Assembly (NCBI RefSeq): GCF_002899825.2
Contig: NZ_PPED02000001.1
Coordinates: 310,001-374,000 of the forward strand
Direction of reading: 5' to 3'
DNA: 64,000 nucleotides
DNA from: Chryseobacterium phosphatilyticum
Lineage (GTDB): Bacteria > Bacteroidota > Bacteroidia > Flavobacteriales > Weeksellaceae
Positions 18,687 through 26,708 of the stretch are shown piece by piece (the first letter of the stretch is position 1; every line of letters begins with the position of its first letter). The translations under genes were made by a program, and so were the position numbers. Below the pieces are notes generated by a model. That model saw only the letters and a program-made list of their open reading frames with translations. It was not told the DNA's origin and ran no database searches.

Positions 18687-18737
18687 ATTCTTTCCTTTAG
18701 GTTATAAATTAAGAGTTTATAACCTAAAGGAAAGAAT
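18687..18737. terminator. Perfect 22-bp hairpin between convergent genes
   Basis: Two perfect 22-base arms (18,687-18,708 and 18,716-18,737) around a seven-base loop. It serves as the end of the 18,144 gene, but its distal arm lies within the last codons and stop (18,717-18,719) of the convergent DUF3823 gene, so the hairpin is part of that gene's coding region. No long T-run follows, so processing or stability may matter more than classical termination. Confidence 0.75.
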
Positions 18738-19421
18738 TTCGGAATAATTATAATAACTGTTTGAATTATTACATCGGGCACCAGATCGGATATAATATTG
18801 CACTCCTTTTGATAACCCTGTGATCTCGGTAATGAAATCTTTTTCGGTAAGATCTGAATCCGAGATATCATTGGTATTGATGAAAGGGGATTGGTTAATG
18901 TAATTATTAATATCAACATAGGGTCTGTTACTTATCAATAGAGCTCTTCTTTGTATTTTTCTTTTTGCAGCAGATTGAGAGATTCTATATTTTACAACCA
19001 CTGAACTTTCCTTTTTCTCCAAAATATCTATAGTAAGGTTTAGGAAAGGAATTACTTTAAAATCATATTTTGCTGCATTTTGTAATTGAAGGGACAAAGT
19101 ATCCGATTTTTCAAAAGGCCCCTCAGCAATCACTTTGTAAGTTCCATCAAATAGTGCTTTGTTAACAAAATTACCCTCCTGCATAACCCAAAAATCTATC
19201 GGGTCTTTTGCATTGAATTTTCCTCCTTCGTACATACGGATCCTGGCTCCGTCAGGTTGTTGTCCTTGTATCTGCTTTCCTGTTTCCTTGTCGATAATTC
19301 TTCCACTAAAAGAAGAAGACGGAGCTGTGTAATTATCAATACGGTCTGAACATGAGAATATTATAAATAGGGAAACTATTAAACAGAGAATAGGGCATCT
19401 ATTTTTCATATTTTTTATCAT
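18717..19421 (-). CDS. DUF3823 lipoprotein of the SusCD locus
   Basis: 234 residues. A lipobox (FSCSD) follows a short hydrophobic signal, so it should be a lipoprotein. The first domain (about 33-120, FSGRIIDKETGKQIQGQ) is carboxypeptidase-regulatory-like, and the second is an immunoglobulin-like DUF3823 domain. Such proteins are the third member of SusC/SusD loci and probably help bind the ligand at the cell surface. It begins 4 bases after the SusD stop, so it is translationally linked. A second in-frame ATG at 19,409 is an alternative start. Confidence 0.85.
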   Translation of the reverse strand: MIKNMKNRCPILCLIVSLFIIFSCSDRIDNYTAPSSSFSGRIIDKETGKQIQGQQPDGARIRMYEGGKFNAKDPIDFWVMQEGNFVNKALFDGTYKVIAEGPFEKSDTLSLQLQNAAKYDFKVIPFLNLTIDILEKKESSVVVKYRISQSAAKRKIQRRALLISNRPYVDINNYINQSPFINTNDISDSDLTEKDFITEITGLSKGVQYYIRSGARCNNSNSYYNYSEILSFRL

Positions 19422-19425
19422 TGGA

Positions 19426-21195
19426 TTAATATAAAGGATTCTGGATCAGATTAGGATTGGCAGATATACCAGGAATAGCTTCCCAATATAATTTTTCTGT
19501 ATAGGTTTTATTGGGTCTGGAAAGAGCAACTTCTTCAAAAACGTAGGTTTTATCCTGCCAGTTCAGATAGGGGTACAAGCCTTTAAACTGACGGTTATTA
19601 ATAACTGAAGTTCCTATTCTCCATCTGCGCAAATCCCAAAAACGATGGTTTTCAAATGCAAGTTCTACAAAACGTTCGTGTCTTATGACCTCAATGTCAA
19701 CCGACACTTTTTCTGCAATACCCGCACGGCTTCTGATTTTATTAAGATAGGTTAAAGCCGGTCCGCTGTCTCCCAGTTCAAAAGCTGCTTCAGCTGCATT
19801 AAGATAAGTTTCTCCCAGTCTGAACACCATCCAGTTGGTATCTGATCTTCCATAGGGAACTCTGATAGAAGGATTCATGAACTTTTTGATGTAAAATCCC
19901 GTTTTTGTAGGATCCCAGGTTGTTAAAGGTCCATCTTTTCCTACAATAGTGATCGCGTTAGTTCCAGTACCATACATGTCGGTAAGTTTACCGGATTCTA
20001 TTTTTTGACCATTATCTATAATTCCGCGTCTGATTTCCACAATATTACCTTGCCATGGAGCCATAGGATAGAGTATGGTAGCAAAGAAACGAGGGTCTTT
20101 TCCTGTAAAAAGATCAGTGGGACTATTATATTTTATGAGATTTCCATTGGCGTCTTTAATTTTTAAAGTTCCTTGGGAGCCGTCAATGTACTCGAAAGCT
20201 TCCACCATATCGATTGTGGGATTGGTCACGTTTCCGTAATCAACTCTGAAACTTTGGGGAGCATTATAGTAATCAAAGCTATGTGTTTTGTCCGGTGAGT
20301 TGAATGCTTTTACAAAAATAGCCTCACTGTGCATGCCTTTATCGAGAAAAAGTTGCTGGAAATTTTCTGCTTTATCAGGAGTTTTATTGTATAAAGTGAA
20401 TTTACCAGATTCTATAATTTCCTTTGAGGCTTTGAGAGACTCTGTATAATATCTTTGGGCTTCGGAACCTGGGATACCAATCAATCCATTAATCTGTACG
20501 GAAGCATATTTTGCTATAGATCCTGCATAAAGCATCGCACGGCTTTTCAATGCTAATGCTGCCCAGCGGGTGGCACGAAAACGATTATTGTCATTTTGTG
20601 ATACTGGTAACAGAGGAATAATTTCATTAAGTTCTTTCAAAATAAAATCGTAGGTTTCTTGCTCTGTATTTCGGGAAACCTGTAGAGGAGTAATATCTCC
20701 TCCGGAATATTCCTGAACTTTATCAATAATAGGAACTCCACCATACCGTTTTACTATTGAGAAATAATAAAAAGCTCTTAAAAACCTGGCTTCTGTGAGA
20801 TAATTTGTCTTTTGCTCCACAGATAGGTTGCTTGTGGATATTTTTTGTATAAATAAATTGACCTGTCTGACTGCCTTATATCCCCACCATCCATACGTAT
20901 TGGTAGGAATAATAGCTTGCGTTGAAAAACTTCCCCAAGTATAAGAGCGGAGGGCTTCATCAGTAGCCTGACTTAAATAACCTGCTTCATCATTTACTGT
21001 ATAATTAAAGTCCTCCGTTTGCATATTATCATAGAGAGTCACCAAATTGGCTTCTATTGAAGAGGGGTTGCTCCATACCTCATTATCTGATATGATATCC
21101 AGGGGGCTTCGATCCAGAAAATCTTTAGTACAGGAAGTGCTGATGAAAAATAAAGCTCCTGCTATTCCTAATGTTATTGTAGTATATATTTTCAT
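19426..21195 (-). CDS. RagB/SusD-family surface lipoprotein
   Basis: 589 residues from the ATG at 21,195 (MKIYTTITLG), chosen because the next segment is a lipoprotein signal with lipobox STSCT. An upstream ATG at 21,222 would add nine residues. The TPR-rich SusD fold is shown by FLTEARFLRAFYYFSIVKRYGGVPII (split here into shorter blocks: LTEARFLRA, YYFSIVKRYG) and by the C-terminal LAFENHRFWDLRRW and PGISANPNLIQNP. SusD lids the SusC channel and captures the ligand at the outer membrane. The nutrient is not evident because no glycosidase is nearby. Confidence 0.94.
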   Translation of the reverse strand: MKIYTTITLGIAGALFFISTSCTKDFLDRSPLDIISDNEVWSNPSSIEANLVTLYDNMQTEDFNYTVNDEAGYLSQATDEALRSYTWGSFSTQAIIPTNTYGWWGYKAVRQVNLFIQKISTSNLSVEQKTNYLTEARFLRAFYYFSIVKRYGGVPIIDKVQEYSGGDITPLQVSRNTEQETYDFILKELNEIIPLLPVSQNDNNRFRATRWAALALKSRAMLYAGSIAKYASVQINGLIGIPGSEAQRYYTESLKASKEIIESGKFTLYNKTPDKAENFQQLFLDKGMHSEAIFVKAFNSPDKTHSFDYYNAPQSFRVDYGNVTNPTIDMVEAFEYIDGSQGTLKIKDANGNLIKYNSPTDLFTGKDPRFFATILYPMAPWQGNIVEIRRGIIDNGQKIESGKLTDMYGTGTNAITIVGKDGPLTTWDPTKTGFYIKKFMNPSIRVPYGRSDTNWMVFRLGETYLNAAEAAFELGDSGPALTYLNKIRSRAGIAEKVSVDIEVIRHERFVELAFENHRFWDLRRWRIGTSVINNRQFKGLYPYLNWQDKTYVFEEVALSRPNKTYTEKLYWEAIPGISANPNLIQNPLY

Positions 21196-21227
21196 AATAA
21201 TCGTGTTGGTAGTATTTAACAATTTTC

Positions 21228-24200
21228 TTATAATGTTGCTGTTAGTCCAAAATTAATTACCCTTTGCTGTGGATAATAGAGACCTCTGTTGTTGCTGTTT
21301 TCAGGGTCCAGATATTTAACTTTATCCCATGTGATAAGGTTAAATCCATTAAGATATACTCTGAGTGTTCTTACGCCAATTGATTGTAACATAGTATTTT
21401 TAAAGGTATAAGCGAGTTGAATGTTCTTCATCCGTAAATAAGAAGCATCTTTAAGCCAGAAATCTGATGTTTTTTGATTGTTAGGGGATCCACCTGGAAC
21501 GGTTGCCGGATATTTACCCGGTACCCATGGGCTGTTTGGATCATAAGGATCTTGTCTGTGCCACCGATCCATAAACATAGCGAGAGAATTGGCGCCATTG
21601 AAAAATGGAGATTGATATTCGGCTTCAAAATATTGGTTGAAATTAGCGGCTCCTTGTAGTAGTACCGAGAAATTGAACCCTTTCCAGCCAACATTGATAT
21701 TCAAACCAAACATGATTTCCGGATCTCTTCCTCTGCCGATCGGGCGTATATCTTTTCCGTCAATAATCCCGTCACCATTTATATCTTCGTATCTGATGTC
21801 TCCTGGTCGAAGTGATCGGTTGCCCTGACCATCCTGTACTGCCCAGGCATTGATTTCATCCTGATTCTGGAATTGTCCGAGAGATTTATAACCCCACCAT
21901 ATATTGGTCCATCTGTTGGTATAATCATTTCTCCATTGTTGAAAGGAATTATTATAGGGAGAAGCTTCAGTATATTTTGAGCGTGATCTTGTAAAGCTTA
22001 CATTTCCCTTGATATCAAAATCTAATTCTCCATATTTTTTGTGATGCCCAAGGATAACTTCGAAACCTCTGGTATTGTCACTATTTAAATTTTCCTTGGG
22101 TAGCTCTGCCCCAAAAGTATTTGGGATAGATAAAGCTCTTGTTGCAAACAACCCGGTGCGTTTTCTGAAGAAATAATTGGTTTCTGCTGTAAATAATCCA
22201 TTACGAACATTAAGAACCATTCCTATGTTGGTGGTTGTTGAAGTAAACCAGGTGATATATTGATTTATAATTCCTTTGTCACTAAGTCCGGGAATCGGAT
22301 TATTTCCAAAAATGTAGTTTCCGGAGGGATAAGTATATCCCGGTATATATTGCCAGTTAGAAGAATCTCTGTTATTGATATCATTCCAACCGTCGTCTCC
22401 AACTTTGCCCCAGGATCCGGTAAATTTCAGATCAGTGATGTACTTCTTTAAACCCATTTTCTCAAAAAAAGGCTCATCGGAAATACGCCACCCGGCACTT
22501 ACAGCAGGGAAGAACCCCCATCTTGAATTTTTAGGAAAACGGGATGACCCGTCGTATCTGAAAATTAATTCCGCAATATATCTGTTTTTAAAGTCGTAAT
22601 ACGCCCGACCGGCAAAACTTCGGCTTGCAAACTCAAAAGCTTTTCCGTTGTTATTTTTATTGTTGTCTACTCCTGCAAATAGATAGTCTTTACTGTTCAG
22701 TAAAAATTCACGGAAAGCCCAGAAATTATTTCCTTTATTGACCCGTTCCTCATAAACTAAAATACTTTCTACATTATGTCTTTCGGCAAACTTTCTTTTA
22801 TAGCCCAGGGATAAGCTGGAAACCCTATCCGTTTCTTCATTGAAATCATGTTGAAGAGTAGTAGGAGAATTTCCTATATAGCCCTGTGTATAGGTATTTG
22901 TTGCCGGATTATATTTGTATAGCATATATGTAGGACGCCAGTTTTTTACCTGCTGATATTGTTTGATATAAGAATACTGACCATTTACATACAATCCCGG
23001 AAGAAATGGAGCATTGTATGTAAAGTTGATGATTCCGTTGAAAAAATTTTTAGTATCATTGGTATATCCGGATATGTTTTTGTTCATCAATGCTATCGTA
23101 TTTTGTTGAGACTGATTCGTCTCTGCCGGATATTGAGGATTGTCATTTGCATAAGGACTAAAAATAGGATAGGTTCGTAGAAGTCCGCCTATCATTGTTG
23201 CTGCACCGGCTCCCGGAAAGTCCCGTTGTTCCATTCTTCCGGAAACATTCATTCCTACCGTCAGGTTATCTGTTATTTTTCCTTCAACTTTTGATCTGAA
23301 ATTATAACGCTGAAATTGGGTGTCTCCACTTCGCCACATCCCGTCCTGCCCAAGATACCCAGCAGACATAAAATATTTAACCTGATCACCTCCACCGTTT
23401 ACAGTAATATTATGCTGTTGTTGCGGACTGTCTGCCCGGATAGCTGCAGTAATCCAATCATAACTTTTTCTTTTGCCATTAAGATAATCTTCATAAACAC
23501 TTTTACCATAGGCCGGTTTACCTCCTTTATTTATTTCTCCTTCATCGGTAAGTAAGACGAATTCGGCAGCATTGGCCATTTTAGGATAACGTGTGGGAGA
23601 CTGGACTCCATAGTACATACTGTATTCTATGGTTGGCTTTCCTCTTGATCCACTTTTTGTGGTTACCAAAATTACTCCGTTAGCCGCTCTTACTCCATAC
23701 ACTGCCGCCGCCGCATCTTTCAATACGGTTAAAGATTCTATTTCATTGGGATCCAGTTGGGTAAAAGATTGAGGGATACCATCTACAACAACGAGAGGAG
23801 CTCCAAAGCCCCTGATGCTAATCCCGGCTCCGTCGTATCCCGGTTCACCAGATCGTTGTGTGGTTACCACACCGGGAAGACGTCCTGCAATCAGGTTGGA
23901 TAAATTAGCTACCGGAGATTGAGTGATTTCTTTTGAATCAATAGTTGATATCGCGGAGGTAACGTTTTTCTTTTGCCGGGAAGTATATCCTATCACAACT
24001 ACTTCATTTATAGCCTTGGTTTTAACCGCTTCTTCTTTCCTAAGCTTTATCTGTAAAGAAGAAGATTGTCCCACAACTGCTTCATATCTTTCGTAGCCAA
24101 TCATTTCTAAGATTAAAATATCATTTTCTGCTGCTTCAATTCTAAATTTTCCGCTGAAATCGGTAGTGGTACTTTTGTGAGTGCCTTTAATTATAACCTT

Positions 24201-24482
24201 TACACCCGAAACAGGTTGACCTTGCTCATCAGTTACCATGCCTTGTATGGTATCGGGTGGACTTTGTTTACGTTCTGGTAGTGGAAAATCAGCAATCTTA
24301 TTGATTATATTAAAAGAGGAATCGAAATGGTTGATCAACAGATTATGTTGAAAGTAATTACTGTGATATCTGATATTACCGGAACTGTAAATATTTGCAT
24401 GAATGGAAACAGACATTAGTAAAAAAACAGAAGCTAAAGGTATAGGTAGATTTAGTTCATTCTTTGTGTAGAGGTTCTTCAT
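21228..24482 (-). CDS. SusC/RagA-family TonB-dependent transporter
   Basis: 1084 residues. After a signal peptide comes a carboxypeptidase-like domain (GMVTDEQGQPVSGVKVIIKG, about 82-160). The plug domain holds the SusC signature GYTSRQKKNVTSAIS and the TonB plug motif IRGFGAPLVVVDG, followed by a 22-strand barrel. It imports a ligand handed over by SusD using TonB energy. A stop-to-start gap of 32 bases links it to susD. There is no extracytoplasmic sigma/anti-sigma pair or hybrid two-component gene beside it, so control may be through the divergent region with the 11-bp repeats. Confidence 0.95.
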   Translation of the reverse strand: MKNLYTKNELNLPIPLASVFLLMSVSIHANIYSSGNIRYHSNYFQHNLLINHFDSSFNIINKIADFPLPERKQSPPDTIQGMVTDEQGQPVSGVKVIIKGTHKSTTTDFSGKFRIEAAENDILILEMIGYERYEAVVGQSSSLQIKLRKEEAVKTKAINEVVVIGYTSRQKKNVTSAISTIDSKEITQSPVANLSNLIAGRLPGVVTTQRSGEPGYDGAGISIRGFGAPLVVVDGIPQSFTQLDPNEIESLTVLKDAAAAVYGVRAANGVILVTTKSGSRGKPTIEYSMYYGVQSPTRYPKMANAAEFVLLTDEGEINKGGKPAYGKSVYEDYLNGKRKSYDWITAAIRADSPQQQHNITVNGGGDQVKYFMSAGYLGQDGMWRSGDTQFQRYNFRSKVEGKITDNLTVGMNVSGRMEQRDFPGAGAATMIGGLLRTYPIFSPYANDNPQYPAETNQSQQNTIALMNKNISGYTNDTKNFFNGIINFTYNAPFLPGLYVNGQYSYIKQYQQVKNWRPTYMLYKYNPATNTYTQGYIGNSPTTLQHDFNEETDRVSSLSLGYKRKFAERHNVESILVYEERVNKGNNFWAFREFLLNSKDYLFAGVDNNKNNNGKAFEFASRSFAGRAYYDFKNRYIAELIFRYDGSSRFPKNSRWGFFPAVSAGWRISDEPFFEKMGLKKYITDLKFTGSWGKVGDDGWNDINNRDSSNWQYIPGYTYPSGNYIFGNNPIPGLSDKGIINQYITWFTSTTTNIGMVLNVRNGLFTAETNYFFRKRTGLFATRALSIPNTFGAELPKENLNSDNTRGFEVILGHHKKYGELDFDIKGNVSFTRSRSKYTEASPYNNSFQQWRNDYTNRWTNIWWGYKSLGQFQNQDEINAWAVQDGQGNRSLRPGDIRYEDINGDGIIDGKDIRPIGRGRDPEIMFGLNINVGWKGFNFSVLLQGAANFNQYFEAEYQSPFFNGANSLAMFMDRWHRQDPYDPNSPWVPGKYPATVPGGSPNNQKTSDFWLKDASYLRMKNIQLAYTFKNTMLQSIGVRTLRVYLNGFNLITWDKVKYLDPENSNNRGLYYPQQRVINFGLTATL

Positions 24483-24745
24483 ATTTTGGAGTGTTATTTG
24501 ATAGTTTTGTTACTACAAAAACAGGTGGTAACCGCTTATGATAAAAAAGCTGGGCTTTCTTTTATTCAAGTCACAGATGTTTTTTTGTTTTGAATGGAAA
24601 TTGTCAGTGAATCTTATGAGTAGATATTGAGGATCATAAAAATAATGTTGATTTTCTGTGCTTGAAATTTGTGTTTATAGCTTGTATTTTTCTGTTTTCA
24701 ACCATAAATTTTAGAAAATATCATTAAACTATTCTAAAAACATGC

Positions 24746-24778
24746 TTATACATATGTCATACATATGTCATACATGTG
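24746..24778. repeat. Three tandem 11-bp repeats
   Basis: Units TTATACATATG, TCATACATATG and TCATACATGTG lie end to end. Eleven bases is about one helical turn, so the copies would present to the same face of DNA. They lie 264-296 bases upstream of the SusC start. A regulator-binding array is possible. Confidence 0.8.
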
Positions 24779-24995
24779 TGATATATTTTGACTGACAACT
24801 ATTTCATATTCTGTATTGAAAGGTTGGCCTCTTCTCAAATGTGTATATAATGTATGTTTTACTGTGAAGATTGTCATATAAATGTAGTATATGTGAGGAT
24901 TCTGCTACTTTTCTTATATGAGTTGAATAGGGATGAAATATTTCATTTGGTATAGCCTGAAATGCCCGGACGGGCAAATCTGTAATATTTATTTT

Positions 24996-25011
24996 TTTGA
25001 ACTAGTTCAAA
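24996..25011. promoter_or_regulatory. 16-bp palindrome, Fnr/Crp-like site
   Basis: TTTGAACTAGTTCAAA is a perfect palindrome and matches TTGA-N6-TCAA, the core of Fnr/Crp boxes. Its centre is about 42 bases before the predicted transcription start at 25,046, the class II activator distance. The divergent operon itself encodes a Crp/Fnr regulator at 25,761. Confidence 0.65.
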
Positions 25012-25032
25012 GGTTGGGAAATAGAACTGGTA

Positions 25033-25040
25033 TAATTTTG
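25033..25040 (+). promoter_or_regulatory. -7 promoter element for the hydrolase/Crp operon
   Basis: TAATTTTG fits TAnnTTTG. A TTG at 25,014-25,016 gives a 16-base spacer. The ATG is 18 bases further downstream. Confidence 0.5.
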
Positions 25041-25058
25041 TGCTATAAAATTTAATTA

Positions 25059-25703
25059 ATGAAAAACAGATGTAAATGTATGCTGACTTTAAGCCTGGTT
25101 TTAATTTCAATGGTAACGATGAACGCTCAACAAAAAAGAAAAATGGAAAATACAGCACTATTAATTATCGACGTACAAAATGATTATTTTCCCGGAGGGA
25201 AAATGGAATTAAAAGGAGCAAAGCAGGCTGGTGAAAATGCAAAACAGATTTTGGAGTTTTTTAGGAAATATAGTCTTCCCGTCATTCATATCAAGCATAT
25301 TTCAACGAACGAAGGGGCCACTTTTTTTCTCCCTAATACTTCAGGAGTAGAAATCAGTTCTTTCGTTTCACCCCAAAAAAATGAAAAAATTATTATCAAA
25401 CACTTCCCAAACAGTTTCAGGGAAACTGATCTCTTGTCATATCTCCGTTCAGGAAATATTAAAAATCTGGTGATTACAGGAATGATGACGGATGTTTGTG
25501 TAGATTCTACCACGAGGGCGGCTTTCGATTTAGGTTTTAATAATACTATAATCGGAAACGCTACAGCAACCAGGGACAGAAATTTGAATGGTGAAGTCGT
25601 ACCAGCGGAGGAGGTGCAAAAGTCATTTCTGGCAGGAATATCTGCATTGGGTAATCTTTACGCCGGTATTGTCAATGTTGAAGAGTTTTTGAAGGAAAAA
25701 TAA
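25059..25703 (+). CDS. Isochorismatase-fold cysteine hydrolase with signal peptide
   Basis: 214 residues. The isochorismatase/nicotinamidase fold is shown by the catalytic set Asp38 (LLIIDVQNDYF), Lys114 (IKHFPNSF) and Cys147 (GMMTDVCVDST). The first 23 residues (MKNRCKCMLT... ending NAQ) look like a Sec signal peptide, unusual for this cytosolic family. If the true start were the ATG at 25,143 (MENTALL), the protein would be cytosolic. Substrate could be nicotinamide, an N-carbamoyl compound or another amide. It shares an operon with the Crp-type regulator 57 bases downstream. Confidence 0.85.
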   Translation: MKNRCKCMLTLSLVLISMVTMNAQQKRKMENTALLIIDVQNDYFPGGKMELKGAKQAGENAKQILEFFRKYSLPVIHIKHISTNEGATFFLPNTSGVEISSFVSPQKNEKIIIKHFPNSFRETDLLSYLRSGNIKNLVITGMMTDVCVDSTTRAAFDLGFNNTIIGNATATRDRNLNGEVVPAEEVQKSFLAGISALGNLYAGIVNVEEFLKEK

Positions 25704-25760
25704 TCATTGAGAATAAAGGTATCATGAATAATGATATCTTTATTTTCTTTAAACCCATAT

Positions 25761-26330
25761 ATGTTCGACTCACTTTACAAAAATATAAGCAGACATGTTA
25801 ATCTTTCCGAAGAGGAATTCAAGCGGTTTGCCCGGTATTTTCAATCTGAAAAATACAAGAAGAAGGATGTGGTCCTGAGAGAAGGAGAGTATTGTTCTTT
25901 TGAAGGTTTTGTCGTGAATGGGTGTTTTAAAATATATTATCTCAATGAAAAAGGTTTTGAACAAACCTTGTATTTTGCTGTAGAAGGATGGTGGATTACA
26001 GATCTTGACAGTCTGATCAATCATATTCCGTCGATATTGAATATTGAAGCCATTGAGGATAGTGAAGTGCTGATGATTTCAAAAAAAGATAAAGATCTTT
26101 TGTATGAAACGATGCCGCAGGTAGAAAGGCTTTTCAGAATGATGAATCAGCATTCATCTGTTGCATTGCAAAGAAGAATTCTTTCTTTAACCGGAAAGAC
26201 CGCTGATAAGCGTTATCTGGAGTTTTTAGAAAAATATCCCGGGCTGGAACAAAGGCTGACTCAGCAACAAGTTGCTTCTTACTTGGGAATTACCCATGAA
26301 TTCTTAAGCAAAATCAGAAAAAAACTATAG
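25761..26330 (+). CDS. Crp/Fnr-family transcriptional regulator
   Basis: 189 residues from the ATG at 25,761 (MFDSLYKN). An in-frame ATG at 25,731 would add ten residues. A cyclic-nucleotide-binding jellyroll fills about 10-125, with VVLREGEYCSFEGFVVNGCFKIYYL (given here as VVLREGEYCSFEG) as its sensor segment, and a short winged-helix end, QQVASYLGITHEFLSKIRKK. It has no obvious iron-sulfur cysteine set, so it may sense a small ligand or act constitutively. It probably controls the operon it belongs to through the upstream palindrome (24,996). Confidence 0.9.
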   Translation: MFDSLYKNISRHVNLSEEEFKRFARYFQSEKYKKKDVVLREGEYCSFEGFVVNGCFKIYYLNEKGFEQTLYFAVEGWWITDLDSLINHIPSILNIEAIEDSEVLMISKKDKDLLYETMPQVERLFRMMNQHSSVALQRRILSLTGKTADKRYLEFLEKYPGLEQRLTQQQVASYLGITHEFLSKIRKKL

Positions 26331-26708
26331 TAAAAATCATGTCTGATCTTTTACTAGAATACCGATAGAATGATTAATTTTTAAGTATAAATAAGTTACC
26401 TCAATGAATTGGTAAAATGACTTTATAGTAATCTTGGGAATTCAAATAAATACATGTTTTTTTAACTTACTTGTTTTTAGTTTTTTATCGAAAAGTTAAA
26501 GTTCTGGTATAGAATAATTCAATCGCCAACATAGTCATAATGAATCTATATTTTTTCGGATTTAGGAATTGAATTTTCCTTAATATTTTTGTTGTTATTA
26601 AGAATGATTCAAAATAAGCAAAACTCAGGCCAAAATGACAAAAAACAGCTTTTTTTAAGCTCTTTATGCTTTATCATCCTTATTTTTGCATGTCAAGTAC
26701 AATAAATC
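26331..26708. other. Intergenic region before ccsBA
   Basis: 378 AT-rich bases with no supported gene. The only feature seen is a TATTTTTG element at 26,681-26,688, which is 20 bases upstream of the CcsBA start and probably its -7 box. Confidence 0.5.

Larger units (their letters stand above)
24483..25058. other. Divergent regulatory region
   Basis: 576 bases between divergent SusC and the isochorismatase-fold gene. It contains three tandem 11-bp units (24,746-24,778), a CCCG/CGGG hairpin (TGCCCGGACGGGCA, 24,963-24,976), a 16-bp palindrome (24,996-25,011) and a promoter element (25,033-25,040). No small gene is supported. Confidence 0.7.
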
